From an uncultured Chitinophaga sp. (GTDB taxonomy: Bacteria > Bacteroidota > Bacteroidia > Cytophagales > Cyclobacteriaceae): DNA of 64,000 nucleotides. Each line of letters starts with the position of its first letter. Positions within the stretch are counted from its first letter, which is position 1. The DNA lies in NCBI GenBank assembly GCA_902168205.1, contig CABHOK010000003.1, positions 1,674,001-1,738,000 of the forward strand. Reading direction: 5' to 3'. The notes below the pieces were generated by a model. It did no database searches. It saw nothing but the letters and a program-made list of their open reading frames with translations, and was not told the DNA's origin. Shown piece by piece: positions 36,548 through 44,408 of the stretch. The translations under genes and the position numbers were made by a program.

Positions 36548-37426
36548 ATGACACTGGAACAACTCATTGGCAATACACGTCTTATTGAACTACAGCATAT
36601 ACCTGTAAATAAGCGCGTAACGATCTATGGTAAACTTGAAGGCGACAATCCGGGGGGGAGCGTAAAAGACCGTGCAGCCTACGGTATGATCAAAGGCGCA
36701 TTAGAACGAGGCGATATAAAACGTGGCGATAAACTGGTGGAAGCAACCAGCGGTAACACCGGTATAGCATTAGCGATGATTGCACGTTTGATGGGACTCG
36801 ACATGACACTCATCATGCCCGATAACTCAACGCGCGAACGCGTTTTAGCGATGGAAGCATACGGAGCCAAAGTAATTCTTACACCTGCTTCGCGCACCAT
36901 TGAGTACTCGCGTGAGTTGGCGGAAGAAATGGCTGCGAAAGAAGGCTATTTTATACTAAATCAATTTGGTAATGCCGATAACTATGGCATGCACTATAAA
37001 ACAACCGGCCCGGAGATCTGGCGCGATACCGAAGGCAAAGTAACACACTTTGTTTCCGCGATGGGTACAACCGGTACGATCATGGGTGTATCGCGATTCC
37101 TCAAAGAGAAAAATCCAAAGGTACAGATCGTGGGGACACAACCTACCGATGGCTCTTGCATACCCGGTATACGCAGGTGGTCTCCGGAATTTCTTCCGAA
37201 GATATTTGAGCCGCAGCGTGTAGACCGTGTACTGGATGTGCGCGAAGAAGATGCCCGAACCTATACCAAACGACTCGCCCGCGAAGAAGGTATACTGGCC
37301 GGCATGAGCAGCGGTGGTGCATTAAGCGCTGCCATGAAAATAGCAAGTGAGATCGAGCAAGGCGTTATTGTCTTCATCATTTGCGATCGGGGCGATCGTT
37401 ACCTTAGTTCCGATCTGTTCGCGTAG
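36548..37426 (+). CDS. cysM: Cysteine synthase B (O-acetylserine sulfhydrylase)
   Basis: The 292-residue product is close to CysM over its whole length. It has TLEQLIGNTRL at the start, NPGGSVKDRAA with the PLP-binding Lys40, the phosphate-contact loop ATSGNTGIAL near residue 66, MGTTGTIMGVSRF near 175, and the CysM-type signature CIPGIRRWSPEFLP with ICDRGDRYLSSDLF at the C-terminus. It makes cysteine from O-acetylserine and sulfide; CysM-type enzymes also accept thiosulfate. It starts 39 nt after the tryptophan dioxygenase gene on the same strand; the spacing allows co-transcription but the two pathways have no direct link. Confidence 0.93.
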   Translation: MTLEQLIGNTRLIELQHIPVNKRVTIYGKLEGDNPGGSVKDRAAYGMIKGALERGDIKRGDKLVEATSGNTGIALAMIARLMGLDMTLIMPDNSTRERVLAMEAYGAKVILTPASRTIEYSRELAEEMAAKEGYFILNQFGNADNYGMHYKTTGPEIWRDTEGKVTHFVSAMGTTGTIMGVSRFLKEKNPKVQIVGTQPTDGSCIPGIRRWSPEFLPKIFEPQRVDRVLDVREEDARTYTKRLAREEGILAGMSSGGALSAAMKIASEIEQGVIVFIICDRGDRYLSSDLFA

Positions 37427-37434
37427 CTATATAG

Positions 37435-38067
37435 TTAATAACCCGGTATATTTTTGCCGAGTATAATATTACGCTGGCAGATCAGTATACCTTGCTTGTT
37501 TCGTGTTAGTGTAATGATACCATTACCGCCACGTTTCTTTTGCTGGTTACGTTCTGCCGGCGAGAGCAATGGATCGTCCTGGAAGAGATACTCATCGATC
37601 CAGTATTCCTGTACGCCAGGTTCTTTAATAACCGGGTGAATGTGTGCCGGTATATTTTCGCCCGGGTAAGGCGCTGGCTTCAAGGTATAGAAAGTATACT
37701 TGCCATCGGCACCGGTCTTGATCCAGCCGCGTATATAGCCATGGCGTTTGGCCCATCCTTTTTCATTGCCACGTGTAGAATAATAGCCTTTCTGGTCGGT
37801 GTGGTAAATATATAGTATAATATCTTTAGCCGGAGTCCTGCCATCGCTCTGGTAGATCGTTCCGCTTACAATCATCTTCAGACCACTCTCGTGATAGTCG
37901 GGTAACGTGTCGGTCGATGTCAGTACTGTTTTACCATATTCAAATATAGCTTCACATCCTTCGCAACCATCACCAACGGGCCGCGACCCTCGCGTCTCTG
38001 GTGGCTGTGTACAAGCCGGTATTCCAAGCACGATAAGAATATAGAAAGTGATTGTAATAGTTTTCAT
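37435..38067 (-). CDS. Intradiol ring-cleavage dioxygenase-like lipoprotein
   Basis: The 210-residue product has a lipoprotein signal ending LGIPAC near residue 19. The mature part follows the catechol/protocatechuate dioxygenase core: VSGTIYQSDGRTPAKDIILYIY (start of the beta-sandwich), HGYIRGWIKTGADGKYTFYTL and PAPYPGENIPAHIHP, where the last two His and an earlier Tyr fit the Fe(III) ligands of intradiol dioxygenases. Lipoprotein relatives of this kind are common in Bacteroidota and have no settled substrate. It converges on cysM with an 8-nt gap. Confidence 0.8.
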   Translation of the reverse strand: MKTITITFYILIVLGIPACTQPPETRGSRPVGDGCEGCEAIFEYGKTVLTSTDTLPDYHESGLKMIVSGTIYQSDGRTPAKDIILYIYHTDQKGYYSTRGNEKGWAKRHGYIRGWIKTGADGKYTFYTLKPAPYPGENIPAHIHPVIKEPGVQEYWIDEYLFQDDPLLSPAERNQQKKRGGNGIITLTRNKQGILICQRNIILGKNIPGY

Positions 38068-38226
38068 GGTGTTGAGGGTTAGTTTGCTGGTAATTCATTG
38101 CTTAAATTCGGAAGGAACGATAGTTGTTTCAATAATTTCTGATGACCTGTTGATTTTGCTTGACGAAAAGTAATGTTGGGCCTATACGCGTAAACGGAAA
38201 AGCGCGACATTTGTAATGATCTTCTG

Positions 38227-39261
38227 ATGGGTATGCATAAATTCTGGAAATATAGGATTGATCATGTACTGTTCTGGACAGCCACCGTTGGCTTCCACAT
38301 GTATACCCGAAGGGAACTGTTGGCGTCAGCAGGATGGGAGCAGTTTATACTGGAGATCATAATCCGCAACGGACTGCTGGCAGCGATAATCTATACACAC
38401 CTCGTCATTCTTATTCCCGGGCTGGCGCAGCGACAACGCATCGGTATATATGTTGTAGCGGTTATAGGGCTGATTGTGCTGTATGCGTTCGGAAAGAATG
38501 GCCACGATGTATACCTCTATAATCACCTGTCCGGTGCAGCACCGAAATCATTTTTTGATAATACATACTATAATATATCGATTGGTATTTTCTACCTGGC
38601 ATTCAGCGTGGCATTGCATCTCAGTAAAGAATGGTATATCCAGCGAAAGCGCCTGCAGCAGATAGAAATTGAAAAACTCAATACAGAGCTGGAATACCTG
38701 AAGTCGCAGATTAACCCACATTTTGTATTTAATTCGATCAATACCATATTCTTCCAGATCGACAAACACAACACAACCGCACGTGAGACATTATCGCGCT
38801 TTTCGGAGATGCTGCGCTATCAATTGTACGAATGCAACGGTAGAGATATACCCATTGAGAAAGAGCTGATCTACCTGCAGAATTACATCGAACTTCAACG
38901 CCTGCGTAAAGACGATAACTATATCATAACTTTTCGCAGTGATGAAGGAGTGAAGAACTTTAACATCGCTCCGTTATTGATGATTGTATTTGTGGAGAAC
39001 GCCTTCAAGCATGTCTCGAATTACAGCGATCGCAACAACGAGATCTCTATAGTACTGGAACGAAGTGACACTATCTTTACGATGAAAGTAGTAAATACCA
39101 AAGATTTCCATGTAAATGGAAAAACCGTAGGAGGGATCGGATTACGGAACGTAAAGAGACGACTTGATTTATTATATAACGGAAGTCACACGCTTCATAT
39201 TCAGGATAGTCCCGGAATGTATAGCGTGGAGCTTTCGATTGGATTGAGAAGTAAGAAGTAA
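38227..39261 (+). CDS. Sensor histidine kinase, LytS/YehU type (His_kinase family)
   Basis: The 344-residue product has four membrane helices in residues 10-135, a short coiled linker rich in Glu/Lys/Gln, and the His_kinase core with the phospho-acceptor His165 in SQINPHFVFNSINTIF, typical of kinases that pair with LytTR regulators. The ATP-binding part has APLLMIVFVENAFKH near 257 and GGIGLRNVKRRLDLLY near 302. No extra sensor domain is seen, so the membrane helices must sense. The regulator gene follows after 67 nt, which hold copy 3 of the dispersed repeat. Confidence 0.9.
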   Translation: MGMHKFWKYRIDHVLFWTATVGFHMYTRRELLASAGWEQFILEIIIRNGLLAAIIYTHLVILIPGLAQRQRIGIYVVAVIGLIVLYAFGKNGHDVYLYNHLSGAAPKSFFDNTYYNISIGIFYLAFSVALHLSKEWYIQRKRLQQIEIEKLNTELEYLKSQINPHFVFNSINTIFFQIDKHNTTARETLSRFSEMLRYQLYECNGRDIPIEKELIYLQNYIELQRLRKDDNYIITFRSDEGVKNFNIAPLLMIVFVENAFKHVSNYSDRNNEISIVLERSDTIFTMKVVNTKDFHVNGKTVGGIGLRNVKRRLDLLYNGSHTLHIQDSPGMYSVELSIGLRSKK

Positions 39262-39264
39262 TTT

Positions 39265-39327
39265 TACCCAGCAGCTTGCAGCCTGAAGCCACTCACAGCT
39301 TCTCATAGCTCGCAGCTCAAAGCTAAT
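39265..39327. repeat. Copy 3 of the dispersed intergenic repeat
   Basis: The 63 nt between the LytTR kinase and regulator genes contain TACCCAGCAGC, CTCACAGCTTCTC and AGCTCGCAGCTCAAAGCTAAT, near-identical to words in the repeats at 1560-1631 and 34036-34256. Its end lies directly before the ATG of the regulator, so any stem formed in the RNA could affect translation. Confidence 0.6.
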
Positions 39328-39328
39328 T

Positions 39329-40042
39329 ATGAAACTAAACTGTCTCATTATTGATGACGAACCCATTGCCCGTAAAGGTATGGAGGAATACGTGAACGAA
39401 ATAGATTTTCTTCACCTGGTAGACAAGTGCGAGAATGCTATCAAGGCTACCGCATATTTACGCGAGCATCCTGTTGATTTATTGTTGCTGGATATACACA
39501 TGCCCAAGTTATCGGGTGTTGATTTTTTGAAGACGTTGAAAGATCCTCCCATGGTTATATTTACCACAGCGTATTCGGAGTATGCATTGGAAGGGTATTC
39601 GCTGGATGTGATCGATTACCTTGTGAAACCGGTGCCGTTCGATCGGTTTATGAAAGCAGCTTCCAAAGCACGCGACTTCTACCTGCTTCGGCACAAAGCG
39701 GCTGTTGAGGAGCAACCCTACTTTTTTATAAAGTGCGATGGTAAATACGAACGCATTCGCTTTGACGAGATACTATATATCGAGTCTCTTCAAAACTATA
39801 TTGTTGTGCATACACCGGTGCGCAAATATATCACGTACCTTACGCTGAGCGTGATGGAAGAACAGTTGCCGGCCGGTAATTTTATGAAAGTACACAAGTC
39901 GTTTATCATTGCTTTGGATAAAGTGAAATCTATTGACGGTAATGAAATGGTATTGCCGAACAGCGGCCGCGTACCGATCAGTCGCGCGCTAAAAGATGAC
40001 GTGTTGAATCGCATCTTTGGTAATAATTTACTGAAGCGATAA
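39329..40042 (+). CDS. Response regulator, LytTR family
   Basis: The 237-residue product has a receiver domain (1-120) with the acidic pair Asp9-Asp10, phospho-acceptor Asp55 in LLLLDIHMPKLSG and a Lys in YLVKPV. A LytTR DNA-binding domain follows (about 130-235) with the typical lines RIRFDEILYIESLQNYIVVH and FMKVHKSFIIALDKV. It belongs with the kinase upstream. Its RNA leader is occupied by a dispersed repeat, and no separate promoter was seen. Confidence 0.92.
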   Translation: MKLNCLIIDDEPIARKGMEEYVNEIDFLHLVDKCENAIKATAYLREHPVDLLLLDIHMPKLSGVDFLKTLKDPPMVIFTTAYSEYALEGYSLDVIDYLVKPVPFDRFMKAASKARDFYLLRHKAAVEEQPYFFIKCDGKYERIRFDEILYIESLQNYIVVHTPVRKYITYLTLSVMEEQLPAGNFMKVHKSFIIALDKVKSIDGNEMVLPNSGRVPISRALKDDVLNRIFGNNLLKR

Positions 40043-40111
40043 TTACCACTGGTGTAAACCCGTTTGAGAATCGCATCGGCTGCTGTAACTTCACCGGCAA
40101 AAAAAAACTAT

Positions 40112-40768
40112 ATGCGTATAACCTCACTCTGCCTGGTATATTTTCTGTTGAGTACCGGCACTATTGTACTGGCACAAGATCCAACCCGTTTTGAAAAAGA
40201 AGTCACCACACTCATAGCATCCGATACAGCGGTCAGCAAAAAGAACCTGATTCTTTTTACTGGCAGCTCGAGCATTCGCTTCTGGGGAAATATAAAAGCA
40301 TACTACCCGGAATATAATGTTGTAAACCGCGGCTTTGGTGGCTCACAGATGTCGGACCTCATTTACTATTTTGATAAACTGGTAACACCGTACGAAGCGA
40401 AGAAAATATTTATCTATGAAGGCGATAACGATCTAGGTACAGGTAAAACTCCGCAGCAGATCATCGCAGACGCAGATAGTGTATTGAAGCTGATCCGTTC
40501 AAAAGTATCGAAGAAAGTACCGGTATATTTCATAACTCCTAAACCCAGTATAGCACGCTGGCATCTCAAAGATCAATATATAGCGTACAACAATCTGCTG
40601 AAAGAATGGGCTGGCCGTCAGAAAAAAGTAACTTACGTAGATGTGTGGACACCGCTACTGGATTCAACCGGACAACCTCAGAAAGATATATTTATTGAAG
40701 ATGGACTCCATCTCAACAAGAAGGGATACGAATTATGGTCGGCTGCTATCAAGCCGTACGTGCAATAG
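40112..40768 (+). CDS. Secreted SGNH/GDSL-type hydrolase
   Basis: The 218-residue product has a signal peptide (MRITSLCLVYFLLSTGTIVLAQ) and the four SGNH blocks: ILFTGSSSIRFW (catalytic Ser), NRGFGGSQMSD (Gly), IYEGDNDLGTG (Asn) and DGLHLNKKGYELW (Asp-His). Such enzymes are lipid, acetyl or carbohydrate esterases; the substrate is unknown. I used the ATG at 40112 because a longer frame from 40064 puts 16 residues before the signal peptide. It begins 69 nt after the LytTR regulator and is followed by a clear terminator. Confidence 0.88.
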   Translation: MRITSLCLVYFLLSTGTIVLAQDPTRFEKEVTTLIASDTAVSKKNLILFTGSSSIRFWGNIKAYYPEYNVVNRGFGGSQMSDLIYYFDKLVTPYEAKKIFIYEGDNDLGTGKTPQQIIADADSVLKLIRSKVSKKVPVYFITPKPSIARWHLKDQYIAYNNLLKEWAGRQKKVTYVDVWTPLLDSTGQPQKDIFIEDGLHLNKKGYELWSAAIKPYVQ

Positions 40769-40800
40769 CAACGCTGTGAAATAAAATCCACACTTATAGG

Positions 40801-40836
40801 TTGTTCCGCCTGATTAGAAGGCGGAACAATTCTTTA
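40801..40836 (+). terminator. Rho-independent-type terminator after the SGNH hydrolase gene
   Basis: A perfect 10-bp stem, TTGTTCCGCC pairing with GGCGGAACAA (40801-40810 with 40820-40829), a 9-nt loop and then TTCTTTA. It lies 32 nt after the stop codon and before the dps gene. Confidence 0.8.
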
Positions 40837-40867
40837 TCCTAATATAGAGAACTAAAATCTCTGTACT

Positions 40868-41392
40868 ATGGATATCGAGAATGTTGCTAAAACACAATTG
40901 GACACTCGCCTTGCGAAGGCTAAACCAATAAAGTTAGGGTGGTCTGCTGATGAGACAGAACGTATATCCAGCGCCCTTAACGAATTGCTTGCAAACTATC
41001 AGGTTCACTATCAGAAACTCAGAAATTATCACTGGAATGTAAAAGGTAGTGACTTCTTCGACCTGCACCAGGAATTTGAAACACTCTATACGGAGGCAAA
41101 TCAGAATATCGATGATATTGCTGAACGTATCCGAGTATTTGGTCATACACCGCTTAGTACATTGCGCGACTACCTCGAGCATTCGGCTATAAAAGAGACC
41201 GGTTCTGACCTTAGTTCCGAGGTTATGGCACGCGAAATACTCAGCGATTTCAGAATTTTATTAGGATACCTGGTGAGTGTACTGAGCATTGCTTCCGAAC
41301 AGGAAGATGCCGGTACAGAGCAGATAATTAAAGGGTATATTAAAAAAATAGAAAAGCATCACTGGATGCTCACAGCATTTCTTGCGAAATAA
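40868..41392 (+). CDS. dps: Dps family ferritin-like protein
   Basis: The 174-residue product has the Dps four-helix core. Helix A carries QKLRNYHWNVKG, helix B DLHQEFETLYTEANQNIDDIAERIRVFG; the His, Asp, His and Glu residues in these are the inter-subunit ferroxidase ligands of the family. The C-terminal helices contain ILSDFRILLGYLV and IKKIEKHHWMLTAFLA. It should form a twelve-subunit shell that stores iron and protects DNA from oxidation. The N-terminal tail is Lys-rich (residues 8-22), which may bind DNA. The gene is alone between a terminator and the PBP1A gene. Confidence 0.92.
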   Translation: MDIENVAKTQLDTRLAKAKPIKLGWSADETERISSALNELLANYQVHYQKLRNYHWNVKGSDFFDLHQEFETLYTEANQNIDDIAERIRVFGHTPLSTLRDYLEHSAIKETGSDLSSEVMAREILSDFRILLGYLVSVLSIASEQEDAGTEQIIKGYIKKIEKHHWMLTAFLAK

Positions 41393-41421
41393 GGGAGCGT
41401 AATTGATTCGGTTAAAAGGAA

Positions 41422-41429
41422 TAATTTTG
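41422..41429 (+). promoter_or_regulatory. Possible -7 box TAATTTTG for the PBP1A gene
   Basis: An exact match to TAnnTTTG, 31 nt before the ATG at 41461. A TTG at 41403-41405 is 16 nt upstream, a little short of the usual 19, so the -33 element is doubtful. Confidence 0.4.
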
Positions 41430-41460
41430 TCAAAATTGCGTTCTGAATAAAAAGCGAGGA

Positions 41461-43851
41461 ATGACTGAACGATTGTTGATCTATTTAAAGAATACCTGGA
41501 ACAGATTTATTGCAATCTATAAAAGTCAGTCCCCTGTTAAAAGAGTTCTCTACGCGGGAAGCATTTTAACAGGGGCTTTTCTTGTTGGTATAATTTCAAT
41601 ATATATGCTGGTATGGATCGGTGCCCTCGGCTCGCTTCCTGGTAAGGACGATCTGAAGGCTGTAGAAAACCCACTGGCAACCGAAGTATATAGCACCGAC
41701 AGTGTATTGCTAGGAAAATACTTTATACAGGAACGTTCCAATATCCGCTATGAGGATTTACCGAAGCATCTCATCGATGCCCTGATCTCCACGGAAGATG
41801 TTCGCTTCTATAATCACGGTGCGGTCGATTCAAAAAGTGTGGTGCGCGTTATCGTGAAAACGATCATGATGCAGCAGGAATCTTCCGGGGGTGGCAGTAC
41901 ACTCACGCAGCAGCTCGCCAAGAATTTATATCCTCGCAAGGATTATTGGATGTTCTCCATGCTCATCAATAAATTTCGTGAGATGATCGTTGCCTCGCGA
42001 CTGGAAAATGTATACGATAAAAATGCTATACTCACGCTATACCTCAATACAGTGCCGTTTGGTGATAATACCTTTGGTATAGAAGCTGCCGCGCAACGAT
42101 TTTTTTCCACGCACACAAAGGATCTTACGGTAGATCAATCGGCTGTCCTTGTCGGTATGCTCAAGTCAACCTATTTTTATAATCCGCGCGTATTTCCGGA
42201 CCGTTCGCTGCAACGAAGAAATGTTGTGTTAGGACAAATGGAAAAGTACGGTAAACTTGAACCCGCAGCAGCCGAAAAATTCCGAAAGAAACAGGTGAAG
42301 CTTGCCTATAATAAGATTACGCACCATACCGGTCTGGCTCCGTACTTCCGCGAGTATATCCGGCCAGTATTGCGCGACTGGTGTAAGCAACACACCAAGC
42401 CAAATGGCGAGCCCTATAATTTATATACCGATGGACTGAAGATATATACTACCATCGATTCGCGACTGCAGCGATACGCCGAAGAAGCTGTAGCGCAACA
42501 AATGACTTCGCTTCAGAAATTATTTCTGGATCACTGGGGTAAACGGGATCCGTGGGGCAAACAAACCGGGCTGTTGGATGAAGCGATTCGTAAATCGGAT
42601 CGCTATCAGAAACTTATTGAGGAAGGGAACACACACGAGGCTGCTATAAAAGTAATGAAGACTCCGATACTCATGAGTGTACTCACTTATAAAGGAGAGC
42701 AGGAGGTGATGATGAGTCCGGTCGATTCCATTAAACATTACCTGAAATTTTTGCAAGCCGGTGTATTGGCCATGGAGCCCAGACGCGGTGCTATACGCGT
42801 GTGGGTGGGAGGTATAAATCATCATTACTTTCAATACGACCACGTTCGCGAAAGCACGCGGAGACAAATCGGTTCAACGTTCAAACCAATCGTATATGCA
42901 GCTGCACTCGAACAAGGTGTAGAGCCCTGCGATTTTGTTTCTGCTGCACGAATCGAGTATAGTAATATGAACGGATGGAGTCCCGAGAATACAGAAGACA
43001 ACTATGATCTGAAATATTCCCTCACCGGTGCGCTGGCATACTCGGTAAACACCGTATCAGTACGCGTGCTTGAGCAAGCTGGTATCGATAATACAATTGC
43101 ACTGGCCCGTAAGATGGGTATAGAAAGTGAATTGCCCGCGGTGCCTTCTATAGCATTGGGTGCAGCGAATATATCCATGATTGAAATGGTGCGTGCCTAT
43201 GCATGCCTGGTGAATAACGGTAAAGCGGTGGAACCTTTTTATATCACAGCTATAGCCGATCAGCAAAACAAAGTACTCGAACGATTCAAACCGAACGTCA
43301 ACACGCCTCAGGCTATGTCAGCCGATAATGCACGGATGATGGTACACATGCTAAAGCATACCATTGATGAAGGTACAGCATCCGGTATGCGCGGACGCTA
43401 TGGTATAAATAACGACATGGCCGGCAAGACTGGAACAACACAGTCAAATGCAGACGGTTGGTTTATGGCGATGACACCACACCTCGTAGTAGGCGCATGG
43501 GTAGGAGCAGACGATCCGCGCATCCGCTTCCGCTCTACTGCATTAGGACAAGGCGCACGCACGGCATTACCCATTGTGGCAACCATGTTCAAAAAGATAA
43601 ATGCTAACAAAGAGTTAGGCTATATTAGTCGTGCACATTTCGCGTCACTGTCTCCCGAACTCGAAAGTCGGATTTCCTGCGATCTATACCGCTCCGATGA
43701 AAATATATTCGAGCGCATCTTCGGCAACAAGAATGAAGAAGAAGCAGAACAACCCCGCACCTTCAGTACCCGCAGCAGTCGAACACCACCCCGCGACCGC
43801 GATCGGAAAAAGAAGAATGGATTTTTCAGAAGACTCTTTGGGAAAGGCTAA
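41461..43851 (+). CDS. Bifunctional penicillin-binding protein 1A
   Basis: The 796-residue product has one membrane helix (about 28-50), a GT51 glycosyltransferase domain (about 75-250) with STEDVRFYNHGAVD (catalytic Glu) and GGGSTLTQQLAKNL, and a transpeptidase domain with QIGSTFKPIVYAA (Ser of SxxK near residue 475), YSVNTVSV (SxN) and KTGTTQSNADGWF (near 656). It polymerises and cross-links peptidoglycan in the periplasm. A basic Arg/Lys-rich tail ends the protein. A GCGAGG lies just before the ATG. All catalytic residues are present, so it should be active. Confidence 0.95.
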   Translation: MTERLLIYLKNTWNRFIAIYKSQSPVKRVLYAGSILTGAFLVGIISIYMLVWIGALGSLPGKDDLKAVENPLATEVYSTDSVLLGKYFIQERSNIRYEDLPKHLIDALISTEDVRFYNHGAVDSKSVVRVIVKTIMMQQESSGGGSTLTQQLAKNLYPRKDYWMFSMLINKFREMIVASRLENVYDKNAILTLYLNTVPFGDNTFGIEAAAQRFFSTHTKDLTVDQSAVLVGMLKSTYFYNPRVFPDRSLQRRNVVLGQMEKYGKLEPAAAEKFRKKQVKLAYNKITHHTGLAPYFREYIRPVLRDWCKQHTKPNGEPYNLYTDGLKIYTTIDSRLQRYAEEAVAQQMTSLQKLFLDHWGKRDPWGKQTGLLDEAIRKSDRYQKLIEEGNTHEAAIKVMKTPILMSVLTYKGEQEVMMSPVDSIKHYLKFLQAGVLAMEPRRGAIRVWVGGINHHYFQYDHVRESTRRQIGSTFKPIVYAAALEQGVEPCDFVSAARIEYSNMNGWSPENTEDNYDLKYSLTGALAYSVNTVSVRVLEQAGIDNTIALARKMGIESELPAVPSIALGAANISMIEMVRAYACLVNNGKAVEPFYITAIADQQNKVLERFKPNVNTPQAMSADNARMMVHMLKHTIDEGTASGMRGRYGINNDMAGKTGTTQSNADGWFMAMTPHLVVGAWVGADDPRIRFRSTALGQGARTALPIVATMFKKINANKELGYISRAHFASLSPELESRISCDLYRSDENIFERIFGNKNEEEAEQPRTFSTRSSRTPPRDRDRKKKNGFFRRLFGKG

Positions 43852-43864
43852 GATGTTTTTGTTG

Positions 43865-43905
43865 TGTTGAAGTGTTTGGTGTTGATGTGTTGAGGTTGTT
43901 GAGTT
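43865..43905. repeat. Octamer microsatellite TGTTGANG, site 1
   Basis: Four to five imperfect copies of TGTTGANG follow the PBP1A gene. The same octamer recurs four times in tandem at 61611-61640, also just outside a gene. The following 90 nt contain CTGCG words (TCTGCGTTGATCTGC and two CTGCGGG) of similar low-complexity style. Confidence 0.55.
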
Positions 43906-44024
43906 CCTATATTTCTATGTTTTTTCTGCGTTGATCTGCATCCTCTGCGGGTTAGAAACTGTATTTATTTCTGTGTCTTTATAGTCAATCTGCGGGCTAA
44001 ATAATTTTTTTATCAATTTGTTTA

Positions 44025-44074
44025 ACAAAATGTATAGAAATCACGTACATTAGTCTTACAAAATATATAGAAAT
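44025..44074 (+). promoter_or_regulatory. Two 17-nt direct repeats before padR, candidate autoregulatory operator
   Basis: ACAAAATGTATAGAAAT (44025-44041) and ACAAAATATATAGAAAT (44058-44074) differ at one base and start 33 nt apart, close to three DNA turns, so they lie on one face. The second runs into the ATG at 44073. PadR-family regulators usually bind just before their own gene, so this is a likely binding site; that is inferred from position, not shown. Confidence 0.5.
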
Positions 44075-44405
44075 GGGTAAAGAGTTTCTGGGTGAGTTTG
44101 AAGAGCTGGTGTTAACCATGGTGGGAGTGCTGGGTGAAGATGCTTATGGTAATGCCATTGTTACCGAGATAAAAGACCGCGTAGGACGCGATGTTAACCT
44201 CAGTGCGGTGCACGTAACCCTCTATCGACTCGAAGATAAAGGATTGGTGAAGTCGCATATGGGAGGCGCTACCAACGCACGGGGAGGAAGACGCAAACGC
44301 ATATTTACCATTACCAACGCAGGCCTTGCCATGCTTCGTGCCATGAAAGAAGCTCGTATGGATTTATGGAAATTGATTCCACAACTAAAGATTGCAGGAG
44401 GGTAA
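44073..44405 (+). CDS. PadR family transcriptional regulator
   Basis: The 110-residue product is a short PadR-type winged helix. GEFEELVLTMVGVLGEDAYG opens the domain, VNLSAVHVTLYRLEDKGLVKS is the recognition helix with the wing start, and GGRRKRIFTITNAGLAML finishes the wing and the dimer helix. It lacks the longer C-terminal part of larger PadR proteins. The next gene starts 3 nt after its stop and is the first of three giant permeases; small PadR regulators in front of such orphan permeases are a recurring pairing. Two direct repeats before its start suggest autoregulation. Confidence 0.92.
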   Translation: MGKEFLGEFEELVLTMVGVLGEDAYGNAIVTEIKDRVGRDVNLSAVHVTLYRLEDKGLVKSHMGGATNARGGRRKRIFTITNAGLAMLRAMKEARMDLWKLIPQLKIAGG

Positions 44406-44408
44406 ACT

